A stretch of 64,000 nucleotides of DNA from Sulfuritalea sp. (lineage in GTDB: Bacteria; Pseudomonadota; Gammaproteobacteria; Burkholderiales; Rhodocyclaceae), in contig JALNYT010000001.1 of the NCBI GenBank assembly GCA_023229685.1, positions 248,001 through 312,000 on the forward strand, written 5' to 3'. The position numbers and the translations under genes were made by a program. Of the stretch, positions 8,402 through 16,796 are shown one piece after another; positions within the stretch are counted from its first letter, which is position 1; each line of letters begins with the position of its first letter. Below the pieces are notes generated by a model that did not search any database, was not told the origin of the DNA, and worked only from the letters and a program-made list of their open reading frames with translations.

Positions 8402-8578
8402 ACAAGGATTCTTAGTTCCGGCGTAACGCCCGCTGACGCGGGCATGAGCCTTCTCTGAAACAAAGGATTTTTAGTTCCGGCGTAACGCCCGCTGACGCGG
8501 GCATGAGCCTTCTCTGAAACAAAGGATTTTTAGTTCTGGCGTAACGCCCGCTGACGCGGGCATGAGCCTTCTCTGAAA
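8402..8578. repeat. Three tandem 59-bp repeats upstream of qmoA
   Basis: Copies at 8402-8460, 8461-8519 and 8520-8578 differ at only a few bases. Each holds TTAGTTCCGGCGTAACG and the small stem CCCGC-TGAC-GCGGG. They fill most of the 312-base gap (8290-8601) between the phosphoesterase and qmoA, ending 23 bases before the qmoA start. A diverged single copy lies at 55091-55128. No gene or clear promoter was found in the rest of the gap. Confidence 0.9.
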
Positions 8579-8601
8579 CTTCGTTTTCCCGGGAGCTCGA
8601 T

Positions 8602-9897
8602 GTGACGGCTTCAATAGCAACCAGCCAGGCCATTCTGGTGGTCGGCGGCGGCATCAGCGGCATGACAGCCGCGCTCGAGGCGGCCGAATGCGGCAAGCAG
8701 GTCATCCTGGCGGAAAAGACTCCGACCCTGGGTGGCCGTACCGCCCTGCTCTACCGCTACTTTCCCAAGATGTGCCACCCCACCTGCGGGCTTGAAATCA
8801 ACTTGCGCCGCCTCAAGGGCAATCGCAACGTCCGCGTCATGACCATGACCGAGGTGCTCGCTGTTACCGGCCGGCGCGGCGACTATACGGTGACCCTGAA
8901 AGTCTCGCCGCGCTATGTCACCGAAAGCTGCACCGGCTGCGGCGACTGCGCCAACGCGGTCAGCGCCGAGATAGACAATCCCTACGAGTACGGTCTGGCC
9001 AAAACCCGCGCCGCCTATCTGCCGCACGCCATGGCTTACCCGCAACGTTATGTGATCGACCCCTCGATTGTCGGTACGCCCGAGGGTGAAAAAGCCAAGG
9101 CGGCCTGCAAGTTCGGCGCCGTCGATCTGGAGATGAAGGAAGAAACGGTCGAGATCAAGGTCGGTGCCGTGATCTGGGCCACCGGCTGGAAGCCCTACGA
9201 TGCGGCGAAGATCCAGCCCTACGGTTACGACCGCTTCGCCAACGTCATCACCAGTGTCGAGTTCGAACGCCTGGCCGATCCGCACGGCCCCACCGGAGGC
9301 AAGATCCTGCGCCCATCGGATGGCAAGGAGGCTAAAGACATCGCCTTCATCCAGTGCGCCGGCTCGCGCGACGAGAATCACCTGCGCCACTGTTCGCGCA
9401 TCTGCTGCATGGCGTCGTTGAAGCAGACCCAGTATGTGCGCGAAGCCTGGGGCGATGCCGGCAAGTCGACCGTGTATTACATCGACATCCGTGCGATCGA
9501 TCGCTTCGAGGACTTTTACCAGATGGTGCAAAAGGACGCGACGGTCAGTTTCGTCAAGTCCAAGGTCGCCAAGATCGTCGAGGACAAGGAGTCCAACCCG
9601 GTGCTGCACGGCGTGGATACCGAGGGCTATCACCGCTACGCCACGACGCATGACCTGGCGGTACTGGCCATCGGAATGGAACCCGAGGCCAACGGCATCA
9701 AGCTGCCGGACGACATGCTGCTCGACTCGTCGGGCTTCATCGAGGGCTGCAAGGGGACCGCCGAGGATCAGGGCATGTTCGGCGCCGGCGCGGCGAGCAG
9801 TCCGCTCGACGTCAATCGTTCGGTGCAGAGCGCCACGGCCGCCGCACTACGTGCGATCAAGGTGATTCACAAAACGGCCCGTACGGAGCAAGTCTGA
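8602..9897 (+). CDS. qmoA: QmoA-like HdrA-family flavoprotein
   Basis: 431-residue HdrA-like FAD protein matching QmoA of the quinone-interacting oxidoreductase that pairs with APS reductase. The N-terminal dinucleotide fold has VVGGGISG (13-20) with an LGGR motif near residue 43. A CHPTCGL segment (C58, C62) and C110-x2-C113-x2-C116 are candidate cluster ligands. The start is GTG at 8602 with GGGAG six bases upstream; the ATG just before it meets a stop at once. qmoB begins two bases after its stop. In the oxidative direction the complex would accept electrons from AprBA while APS is formed from sulfite and AMP. The lack of dsr genes and the aprBA 6-12 kb away support Qmo rather than methanogen-type Hdr. 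Confidence 0.88.
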   Translation: MTASIATSQAILVVGGGISGMTAALEAAECGKQVILAEKTPTLGGRTALLYRYFPKMCHPTCGLEINLRRLKGNRNVRVMTMTEVLAVTGRRGDYTVTLKVSPRYVTESCTGCGDCANAVSAEIDNPYEYGLAKTRAAYLPHAMAYPQRYVIDPSIVGTPEGEKAKAACKFGAVDLEMKEETVEIKVGAVIWATGWKPYDAAKIQPYGYDRFANVITSVEFERLADPHGPTGGKILRPSDGKEAKDIAFIQCAGSRDENHLRHCSRICCMASLKQTQYVREAWGDAGKSTVYYIDIRAIDRFEDFYQMVQKDATVSFVKSKVAKIVEDKESNPVLHGVDTEGYHRYATTHDLAVLAIGMEPEANGIKLPDDMLLDSSGFIEGCKGTAEDQGMFGAGAASSPLDVNRSVQSATAAALRAIKVIHKTARTEQV

Positions 9898-9899
9898 TC

Positions 9900-12146
9900 A
9901 TGGCTGATAACAAATTCGCTGCATACATCTGCTCCGGCTGCGGCTTGGGCGACCAACTCGACATCAAGACGCTGGAAAAGATTGCGCTGAAGGAAGGCAA
10001 GATGCAGGTGGTCAAGAGCCACCCCTTCCTGTGCAATGCCGAAGGCGTGCAGATGATCAACGACGACGTCGAAAAGGAGGGCGTCACCCACGTCTGCATC
10101 GCCGCCTGCTCGCGCCGCTCGAAGACCGAAGCCTTTCACTTCCCGACCGTCGCCATGTCGCGCGCCAATCTGCGTGAAGGCGTCATCTGGGTGGTCGCGG
10201 CAGGCGAGGCACACGATGAAGTGCGCCAGGAAATGGCCGACGACTACGTGCGCATGGGCTGTGCCGAACTCAAGAAAATGAAGCTGCCGGCGGGCAATCC
10301 GGACAAGGCGCACAGCAAGCGCATCCTTGTCGTCGGCGGCGGCATGTCGGGACTGACAGCCGCCTTCGAGGCCGCCGAAGCCGGTTACGAAACTCTAGTG
10401 GTGGAAAAGCAGGCGCAACTCGGCGGCTGGGCGGCAAACCTCTGGAAGCGTGTGCCATTCAAGGCGCCCTATACCGAACCGCAGGACACCGGGCTGGCCG
10501 ATCTGGCAGCGAAGGTCGGTTCGCATCCGCTGATCAAGGTGCATCTGAACTCGACCGTCGCCGAAACCGCCGGCGCACCAGGACGCTTCGCGGTCAAGAT
10601 CGCGCAGGAAAGCGGTGCAGTGACCGAAGAGACCGTCGGCGCCATCGTTCAGGCCACCGGCTTCACCGGCTACGACATTGCCAAGCTGCCCGAACTCGGC
10701 GGCGGCCAGGCCAATGTCGTCGACCAGGCCGGGCTCGAGTCGATGGCCCGCGCCGCCAACGGCGCAACCATCAAGCGTGCCGACGGCAAGGACGTCAAGT
10801 CGGTAGTGTTCCTGCAATGTGCCGGCCAGCGCGATGACTCTGGCAAGCATTTGCCATACTGCTCGGGCCACTGCTGCGCCACCAGCATCAAGCAGGCGAT
10901 GTATTTCAAGAATGCCAATCCGGATATCGATACCGTGGTCGTGTACCAGGACCTGCGGGTGCCGGGCATGGGCGAAGACTTCTATCGCAGCGCGCAGGAA
11001 AAGGGCGTGACCTTCACCAAGGGCAAGGCATCCGGCGTCGAGAGCAGCGGCAACGGCTGCAAGGTCAGCTTCCGCGACCTGATCCTCGACGAGGAAACCT
11101 CGATCAATGCCGATCTGGTGGTGCTCGCTACCGGCCAGGTACCCAGCGCCGGGGTGGAACTCGATGCCTGGACCGAGGTGACCAATGCAGCCGACGGTGG
11201 CTCGGCAGAGGCCAAGCAACAGAAGATCGTGATGCACAAGAGCTCCGTGCTCAACCTGACCTACCGTCAGGGACCTGACCTGCCGCAGTTCAAGTACGGC
11301 TTCGCCGATTCGCACTTCATCTGCTTCCCCTACGAAACCCGTCGCACCGGCATCTATGCCGCCGGCCCGGTACGGCGGCCGATGGACCTGTTGCAGGCCA
11401 CGGAAGATGCCACAGGCGCAGCACTGAAAGCCATTCAGGCGGTTGAAAACGCCAGCCTCGGCCGTGCTGCCCATCCGCGCTCGGGCGATCTTTCCTACCC
11501 GCTGGTGCGACTCGAAGGCTGCACCCAGTGCAAGCGCTGCACCGTCGAGTGCCCATTCGGCGCGATCGACGAAGACGAGAAGCGCTTTCCGGTGTTCAAC
11601 GAACAGCGCTGCCGCCGCTGCGGCACCTGCATGGGCGCGTGCCCGGTGCGGGTGATCTCCTTCGAGAATTATTCGGTCGATACCGTCGGCAGCCAGATCA
11701 AGGCGGTGGACATGCCCGACGAATTCTCCGAGCGGCCGCGCATCCTGATCCTCGCCTGCGAAAACGACGCCTATCCGGCGCTGGACATGGCCGGCCTGTC
11801 GCGCACCGTGTATTCAGCGTTCGTCCGCGTCATCCCGGTGCGCTGCCTCGGCTCGGTGAACACCATCTGGATCACCGACGCGCTGAATTCCGGCTTCGAC
11901 GGCGTGATGATGATGGGCTGCAAGAAGGGCGACGACTACCAGTGCCACTTCGTCAAGGGTTCGGAACTCGCCCACTACCGCATGAGCAAGATCGGCGACA
12001 CGCTGACTCAGCTCGGACTGGAACCGGAGCGCGTCGTCACGCAGGAAGTCGCCATTACCGACAACCAGCGCGTGGTCACGCTGATCAATGACTACGTAGC
12101 CCAGATCAACGAGCTCGGCATGTCGCCCATGAAGGGCTTCAACTGA
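9900..12146 (+). CDS. qmoB: QmoB-like HdrA/MvhD fusion flavoprotein
   Basis: 748-residue subunit of the Qmo complex. Order of domains: an HdrA N-terminal cysteine region (CSGCG near 18, CIAACSRRSK near 68), an FAD fold with VVGGGMSG at about residue 143 and a GG-W pair, and two ferredoxin clusters at about 541-585 (CTQCKRCTVECP and CRRCGTCMGACP). Last is an MvhD-like C-terminal domain ending with GCKKGDDYQCHF near 677. This is the layout of QmoB in sulfate reducers and sulfur oxidisers. The MvhD-like part is the usual docking point for a further redox partner, which is not identified here. It lies 2 bases after qmoA and 19 before hdrC. Confidence 0.88.
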   Translation: MADNKFAAYICSGCGLGDQLDIKTLEKIALKEGKMQVVKSHPFLCNAEGVQMINDDVEKEGVTHVCIAACSRRSKTEAFHFPTVAMSRANLREGVIWVVAAGEAHDEVRQEMADDYVRMGCAELKKMKLPAGNPDKAHSKRILVVGGGMSGLTAAFEAAEAGYETLVVEKQAQLGGWAANLWKRVPFKAPYTEPQDTGLADLAAKVGSHPLIKVHLNSTVAETAGAPGRFAVKIAQESGAVTEETVGAIVQATGFTGYDIAKLPELGGGQANVVDQAGLESMARAANGATIKRADGKDVKSVVFLQCAGQRDDSGKHLPYCSGHCCATSIKQAMYFKNANPDIDTVVVYQDLRVPGMGEDFYRSAQEKGVTFTKGKASGVESSGNGCKVSFRDLILDEETSINADLVVLATGQVPSAGVELDAWTEVTNAADGGSAEAKQQKIVMHKSSVLNLTYRQGPDLPQFKYGFADSHFICFPYETRRTGIYAAGPVRRPMDLLQATEDATGAALKAIQAVENASLGRAAHPRSGDLSYPLVRLEGCTQCKRCTVECPFGAIDEDEKRFPVFNEQRCRRCGTCMGACPVRVISFENYSVDTVGSQIKAVDMPDEFSERPRILILACENDAYPALDMAGLSRTVYSAFVRVIPVRCLGSVNTIWITDALNSGFDGVMMMGCKKGDDYQCHFVKGSELAHYRMSKIGDTLTQLGLEPERVVTQEVAITDNQRVVTLINDYVAQINELGMSPMKGFN

Positions 12147-12165
12147 GATCACGGAGCAGACGACA

Positions 12166-12789
12166 ATGAGCAACGCGAATGTGCAGGCGGTGGCGCGCTA
12201 CCAGAACGACTTCCTCCGGGAAGTCGAGGAGCGCGTCGAAGAAGGCCACATGGTCAAGATGTGCATGCAGTGCGGCGTCTGTGCCGGCTCCTGCCCGTTC
12301 GGCCCGGACTGGGAGCATTCGCCGCAGAAAATCTTCATGATGATCCGCGCCGGCAAGCGCGACGAAGTACTCGGCTCCGACTCGATGTTCATGTGCACCT
12401 CGTGCTACAGCTGCATCGTGCGCTGCCCGCGTGAGTTGCCGATTACGCACATCATGCACGGCCTGGCCAACTACGCCCATCGCCTCGGCTTGGCACCCAA
12501 GGGGCAACCGACGCGCGAGTTTGCCACCCTGTTCTGGAACAACCTGGTCAAGAAGGGGCGCGTCAATGAACTGACGCTGACGCTCGGCCACTACTTCACG
12601 AACGGCCTGGTGTCGGGCATCAAGACGGCGCTCGGGATGCAGCGCATCGGCCTGGGCCTGTTCCTGGCCAAGCGCCTCAACCCCATGGAAATCTTCGGTG
12701 GTCACGGCGTCAAGGATCTCAAGGGATTCCACGCCATCGTGGCCAAGGCGAAGGAAATCGAGGATCGCAAGAAGGGCTTCACCGCCTGA
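12166..12789 (+). CDS. hdrC: HdrC-like iron-sulfur subunit
   Basis: 207-residue protein with two classic [4Fe-4S] motifs, CMQCGVCAGSCP and CTSCYSCIVRCP, in its first 90 residues. This is the layout of heterodisulfide reductase subunit C. It has no membrane helices, so it does not correspond to the membrane-bound QmoC of Desulfovibrio, where an HdrC-like part is fused to a cytochrome b-like part. Directly followed by hdrB. Together with qmoAB it gives a fully soluble QmoAB-HdrCB set, the arrangement known from Gram-positive sulfate reducers. It probably passes electrons between QmoB and HdrB. Confidence 0.88.
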   Translation: MSNANVQAVARYQNDFLREVEERVEEGHMVKMCMQCGVCAGSCPFGPDWEHSPQKIFMMIRAGKRDEVLGSDSMFMCTSCYSCIVRCPRELPITHIMHGLANYAHRLGLAPKGQPTREFATLFWNNLVKKGRVNELTLTLGHYFTNGLVSGIKTALGMQRIGLGLFLAKRLNPMEIFGGHGVKDLKGFHAIVAKAKEIEDRKKGFTA

Positions 12790-12802
12790 CGGAGAGAGAA
12801 AA

Positions 12803-13702
12803 ATGGCAAAAAAGGAATACGCGTTCTACCCCGGCTGCTCCTCGCAGCTCAAGGCCTCGGCATCGAACTATCTGGTCTCGACCAATGCCATGTGCAAGTC
12901 GCTCGACATCAAGCTGACCGAGATCCCGGACTGGAATTGCTGCGGCGCCTCGGTCGGCTACTGCGAAGGCGGCGAATTGCCGCGCATCGCGATCAACGCA
13001 CGCAACTTTGCCCAGGCCGAGACGCATCTGCCGGGGCAGGATATCGTCGCCACCTGCGCCGCCTGCTGGCTTGGCGCCCGTGAATCCAAGGAGCGCCTCG
13101 ATGGCTCGGCGCAGTTGATGAAGGAAACCAACGAGGCGCTGGCCGCCGCCGGCCTGCACTACAGCGGCGGCGCGAATGTGCGCCACATGGTCGAAGTGCT
13201 GATCGAGGACTTCGGCTACGACGGGCTCAAGCAGCCGATGAAGAAATCGCTGGAAGGCATCAAGTTCGCCGGCTATGTCGGCTGCCAGACCAACCGGCCC
13301 TTCGGCATCGATGGCGAATCCTTCGAAAACCCGCTGTACCTGGACAAGATGGTCGAAACCTTCGGCGGCGAAGCGCTTACCACCTACGACCAGAAGGTGA
13401 CCTGCTGCGGCGGCGCTCTGGCCTTTTCCGAGCCCGAAAAAAGCCAGAAGCAGATTCGCGACATCGTCGAGTCGGCTTACGACCACGGCGCGGAAATGAT
13501 CGTCACCCCCTGCCCGCTATGCCAGGCCAATGTCGAGGTCTATCAGTCGGAGATCAACAAGAAGCAGGGCACCAAGTTCAACATGCCGGTGCTCTACTAT
13601 TCGCAGTTGATGACCATCGCCTATGGTGGCAGCGCCAAGGAAGCCGGCCTGAACGGTCAATTGATCCGGGCAGAGAAGCTGGAGAAAATTGCCGGCAAGT
13701 AG
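12803..13702 (+). CDS. hdrB: HdrB-like CCG-domain subunit
   Basis: 299-residue HdrB homologue with two CCG domains. The first shows YPGCS near residue 12, WNCCGAS near 41 and CAACW near 78. The second shows GYVGCQTNRP, VTCCGGAL and CPLCQAN. These cysteines bind the unusual non-cubane [4Fe-4S] clusters that cleave disulfides in methanogen HdrB, so this is the likely terminal redox site of the set. The start at 12803 has GGAGAG seven bases upstream and begins MAKKEYAFYPGC, as usual for the family. Last gene of the operon, followed by a strong hairpin. The physiological thiol/disulfide or quinone partner is unknown. Confidence 0.9.
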   Translation: MAKKEYAFYPGCSSQLKASASNYLVSTNAMCKSLDIKLTEIPDWNCCGASVGYCEGGELPRIAINARNFAQAETHLPGQDIVATCAACWLGARESKERLDGSAQLMKETNEALAAAGLHYSGGANVRHMVEVLIEDFGYDGLKQPMKKSLEGIKFAGYVGCQTNRPFGIDGESFENPLYLDKMVETFGGEALTTYDQKVTCCGGALAFSEPEKSQKQIRDIVESAYDHGAEMIVTPCPLCQANVEVYQSEINKKQGTKFNMPVLYYSQLMTIAYGGSAKEAGLNGQLIRAEKLEKIAGK

Positions 13703-13705
13703 TTT

Positions 13706-13733
13706 GCTTCACCCGCTTGCAAGCGGGTGAAGC
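13706..13733 (+). terminator. Perfect 14-bp hairpin after hdrB
   Basis: GCTTCACCCGCTTG is followed directly by its complement CAAGCGGGTGAAGC, starting four bases after the hdrB stop. No T-run follows, so it may act as a 3'-end stabiliser or a factor-assisted terminator. The opposite strand faces the metE end. Confidence 0.65.
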
Positions 13734-13737
13734 AGCG

Positions 13738-13766
13738 ATTCGCCGTATTGCCAGCGCCGACTTTCA
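13738..13766 (+). repeat. Dispersed motif copy 2, intergenic
   Basis: ATTCGCCGTATT, then the exact 12-mer GCCAGCGCCGAC (13750-13761) and TTTCA, between hdrB and the convergent metE-like gene. Confidence 0.65.
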
Positions 13767-13865
13767 AGTTGAACAGTGGTCGCAAGCCCGCTGCCCTCGC
13801 TTGCGGCGGACTCGACCCGACCGGACCAACTGGTTAGCAGCGACAAGAGGCCGGTGGGGCGCGCC

Positions 13866-14897
13866 TCAGGACCAGCCCAGTTCGGCGCGCACGATGGCCG
13901 CGCCCGCTGCGAGTGCGTGTAGCTTGCCACGGGCGACGGCACGCGGCAGTGGCACCATGCCGCAGTTGGTACAGCCAATCAGCCGGTGCGGCTTCACCCA
14001 CTGCAAGGCTTTGCGCAGCGTGGCCGCGACTTCCTCGGGCGTTTCGATTCGGTTGGTAGCGACGTCAATCGCACCGACCATGACCTCCTTCCCTTCCAGC
14101 AGGCCGATCAGTTCCATCGGCACGTGCGAGTTCTGACATTCGAGGCTGACTTGGTGAATGCGGCTGGCGGCAAGCAGCGGAAAGGTCTGCTCGTATTGCC
14201 GCCATTCCGCGCCGAGTCCTTCCTTCCACTTGATGTTGGCCTCGATGCCGTACCCGTAGCAGATATGCACCGCAGTCTTGCAGGGCAGGTTCGCAGCAGC
14301 ACGCTCAAGTGTCCTTACTCCCCAGTCGCGGACTTCGTCGAAAAATACGTTGAAGGCAGGCTCGTCGAACTGAACGATGTCCACGCCGGCTTCGGCAAGT
14401 TCCAGCGCCTCCTGGTTGAGGATCTCGGCGAAGGCCCACGCCAGCTTTTCCCGGCTCCTGAAATGGTCGTCGTAAAGAGTGTCGATCATGGTCATCGGAC
14501 CCGGCAGGGTGAACTTGATCGGCCCCGTGGTCAGCAGACGCAAGCGCCGCGCGTCCTCGACGAAGACCGACCGCTTGCGCGATACCGGGCCCACCACCAT
14601 CGGCACTTCGGCATCGTAGCGGTCGCGAATGCGCACCGTCTTGCGCTTGACGAAATCGACGCCATCGAGATGTTCGATGAATGTCGTCACGAAATGCTGC
14701 CGGGTCTGCTCGCCGTCGCCGATGATGGTAATGCCGGCACGCAGTTGGTCGTCCACGGCTAGCCGCATGGCATCCATTTTGGCCTGATCTAGCGCCTCGC
14801 CAGAAAGTTGCCAGGGCGCCCACAGCTTTTCAGGCTGGGCCAGCCAGGCCGGCTTGGGGAGGCTTCCCGCGATGGCAGTAGCAATGGGTTGGGTCAC
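13866..14897 (-). CDS. Core MetE: cobalamin-independent methionine synthase C-terminal domain protein
   Basis: 343-residue protein equal to the catalytic C-terminal barrel of MetE, without the N-terminal half (full MetE is about 750 residues). The zinc site is present: HIC in TAVHICYG, a glutamate in SLECQNSH and the last cysteine in IGCTNCGM. Such core-MetE proteins transfer a methyl group to a thiol such as homocysteine, often from a corrinoid protein or other donor instead of methyltetrahydrofolate. GTG start at 14897 is chosen because AAGGAG lies nine bases upstream and the protein begins just before IAGSLPKPAWL; an ATG further upstream would add 38 poor residues. It stands alone, converging on hdrB. 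Donor and acceptor are not predictable; the related alkyltransferases of epoxide metabolism are an alternative. Confidence 0.8.
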   Translation of the reverse strand: MTQPIATAIAGSLPKPAWLAQPEKLWAPWQLSGEALDQAKMDAMRLAVDDQLRAGITIIGDGEQTRQHFVTTFIEHLDGVDFVKRKTVRIRDRYDAEVPMVVGPVSRKRSVFVEDARRLRLLTTGPIKFTLPGPMTMIDTLYDDHFRSREKLAWAFAEILNQEALELAEAGVDIVQFDEPAFNVFFDEVRDWGVRTLERAAANLPCKTAVHICYGYGIEANIKWKEGLGAEWRQYEQTFPLLAASRIHQVSLECQNSHVPMELIGLLEGKEVMVGAIDVATNRIETPEEVAATLRKALQWVKPHRLIGCTNCGMVPLPRAVARGKLHALAAGAAIVRAELGWS

Positions 14898-15497
14898 GTC
14901 TATTTCTCCTTGGTGTTGCGTGCGGTTGGGGCGTTGATTCGTCCGGCGCTTGGCTACAAAGCAACAACTCGTCTCCTGCCGTCCCGGGCGATCGTCGGGT
15001 GAATCGCCCAATTGCGCCCGGGTGGATTATCTCCTAAAAAATCCTCGCGGCCTGGAGCGCGCGGGCTACCTGTTTGCAACGCTGGGCGATTTGACATCAA
15101 TCAGCGAAAACTGAGCGGCGTTGCTACCAAACCGACCGATTCCCGAAGTCGAGCGTATGGTACGAGCGGAAAAGCGCTCCTCTTGGATATTCGATGATCA
15201 ACATCGGCGTAGCCGGCATTGTCTGCTTCTCGAGATGAAGTCATACTGCGCGTAAATAAGAACGCAGGCCGGCCCAAGTCGGCCGACTCACGGGAAGGAG
15301 GAACCCCGATTGCACACGGACCTGCACACGAAACCCCGGACCCCGCCGGGACTTCCCTGCGTGCAGCGTCTGCCGGGACAAGATGGCTCGCGGTCACGTA
15401 AATTTTCCCCTGCCTTGTTCCAACAGCAGTCAATCCAGTGCAATGGCGGCTTGAGTTGCTCCCTGAAATTCAACGCCGACTCCATGGGTGAGCGAAC
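14898..15497. other. 600-bp intergenic region between core metE and the cyclase gene
   Basis: Divergent control region. On the plus strand a very good ribosome site (AAGGAGGA at 15296-15303) precedes a TTG-started 63-codon frame, listed separately. A GC-rich palindrome, GGCCGGCC...GGCCGAC, lies near 15269-15287. No tRNA, riboswitch core or transposon remnant was recognised; a cobalamin riboswitch for metE was looked for and not found. Confidence 0.5.
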
Positions 15498-15501
15498 ATG
15501 A
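15310..15501 (+). CDS. Possible small upstream ORF (63 aa) coupled to the cyclase gene
   Basis: A TTG-started frame of 63 codons with AAGGAGGA at good spacing whose TGA overlaps the cyclase ATG in an ATGA. It could be a leader peptide or small protein that couples translation into the cyclase gene. Against it: third-codon GC is only about two thirds, lower than the neighbours, and no domain is recognised. The product would be basic, proline-rich and contain three cysteines. Weak call, given only because of the ribosome site and the exact overlap. Confidence 0.25.
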   Translation: MHTDLHTKPRTPPGLPCVQRLPGQDGSRSRKFSPALFQQQSIQCNGGLSCSLKFNADSMGERT

Positions 15502-16796
15502 GTGCCGACACCGCCCGCATGCACCCGCTCACCCTGCGCTTCACCGACGCAGGTCTGGAAGCAGTTTTTGCCGAGGAGCAGGCGCGCAAGGCGCTCAAGC
15601 CATTTCGCATGGCGATGATTTGTGTCGCCGGCATGGTACTCATCATCTGGCTGCTACTGGACAATCTTCTGCCGCAGATTCAAGATGCCAAGGCGCGGCT
15701 GTACATTCCGATGCTCGTGATGCTGGCGATCCTGGCCTACGGTTACGTGCGCAGTTACACGCGTTCCTTCCTGCGCAGGCACCACCTCATCGTCCTTGTC
15801 GGCGCCTGGGGATTGGCCGCCGCAATCGTGGGCATTTGTTCTCTCCTGCCGCGCGCCTCGCTTGAAGCCAGCGGCCTAGCAATGATAATCGTAGCCACAC
15901 TCAACGTTTACAGCATCGCGCGACTGCGTTTCATCGCCGCCTGTTATGGCGGTTGGGGGACGACGGCCATCTATCTGGGGTACCTTAGCCAATCAGGAGC
16001 GCTGGGCGGCACCGAACTGGTGCGGCAGGCAAGCCTGCTCGTGCTCACCAACCTGTTCGGCATGATCTCGGCCTACCAGATCGACCATTCGGCGCGCCGC
16101 GAGTTTCTTTCCACGCGCATGCTTGGCGAAGAACGCGAGCGCTCGGAGCGCCTGCTGCTCAACATCCTGCCGGCCTCGATTGCCGAGAGGTTGAAGACAT
16201 CCAAACTGGCGATCGCTGACCACAGCGAAGAAGTCACCGTGCTATTCGCGGATATCGTCGGCTTCACGCCGCTGTCAGCGCGCAAGACGCCGCAGGCACT
16301 GGTGCAGATGCTCGACCGCATTTTCTCCGAGTTCGATACGCTGGCCGAAACGCACGGGCTGGAGAAGATCAAGACCATCGGCGACGCATACATGGCCGCG
16401 GCCGGCCTGCCCGAGCGCCGCGCGGATCATGCGCCGGCCGCGGCGCGCATGGCGCAAGGCATGCTGGAGGCGGTGACGCGCATCGCAGCCGAAACGGGAG
16501 AGGCGCTCGCGGTGCGCATCGGACTGCATTCCGGTCCGGTCGTCGCCGGAGTGATCGGGACCAAGAAGTTCAGCTACGACATGTGGGGCGATACGGTGAA
16601 CACGGCCAGCCGCATGGAGTCCCACGGCGTACCCGGCGCCATTCACTGCAGTGCGGTGACCGCAGCACTTCTGCATCAAGGTTTTGCGCTTACCGCGCGC
16701 GGCGCAATACAGGTCGAGGGCAAAGGTGAGATGCACACATTCTTGCTGGCGCGTTCCAACCACAATGTCCACTCCATGCAAGGAATCGCAGAATGA
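15498..16796 (+). CDS. Membrane-bound class III adenylate cyclase
   Basis: 432-residue protein with about five to six hydrophobic segments (residues 35-190), a linker with RERSERLLLNILP typical of cyclase coiled-coil junctions, and a class III cyclase domain from about residue 245. Catalytic features: metal aspartates in FADIVGF and TIGDAYM, the adenine-selecting lysine in GLEKIKTIGD, the aspartate of MWGDTVN, and the Asn/Arg pair in VNTASRMES. It should make cAMP from ATP in the cytoplasm. The stop overlaps the following glycosyltransferase start by four bases. The membrane part matches no named sensor by eye. Guanylate specificity is less likely given the K/D pair. Confidence 0.88.
   Translation: MSADTARMHPLTLRFTDAGLEAVFAEEQARKALKPFRMAMICVAGMVLIIWLLLDNLLPQIQDAKARLYIPMLVMLAILAYGYVRSYTRSFLRRHHLIVLVGAWGLAAAIVGICSLLPRASLEASGLAMIIVATLNVYSIARLRFIAACYGGWGTTAIYLGYLSQSGALGGTELVRQASLLVLTNLFGMISAYQIDHSARREFLSTRMLGEERERSERLLLNILPASIAERLKTSKLAIADHSEEVTVLFADIVGFTPLSARKTPQALVQMLDRIFSEFDTLAETHGLEKIKTIGDAYMAAAGLPERRADHAPAAARMAQGMLEAVTRIAAETGEALAVRIGLHSGPVVAGVIGTKKFSYDMWGDTVNTASRMESHGVPGAIHCSAVTAALLHQGFALTARGAIQVEGKGEMHTFLLARSNHNVHSMQGIAE

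Noticed and set aside
8402..8578. CRISPR array
   Set aside because: The three units are directly adjacent and identical throughout, with no unique spacers between repeats, and no cas genes are near.
8402..8601. sigma-70 promoter for qmoA inside the repeats
   Set aside because: No -35/-10 pair with acceptable spacing could be picked without forcing.
15230..15420. Possible cobalamin riboswitch upstream of the core metE gene
   Set aside because: A GGGAAG...CCGGGG stretch on the minus strand resembles part of a B12 element, but the B12-box and the usual core words are missing.
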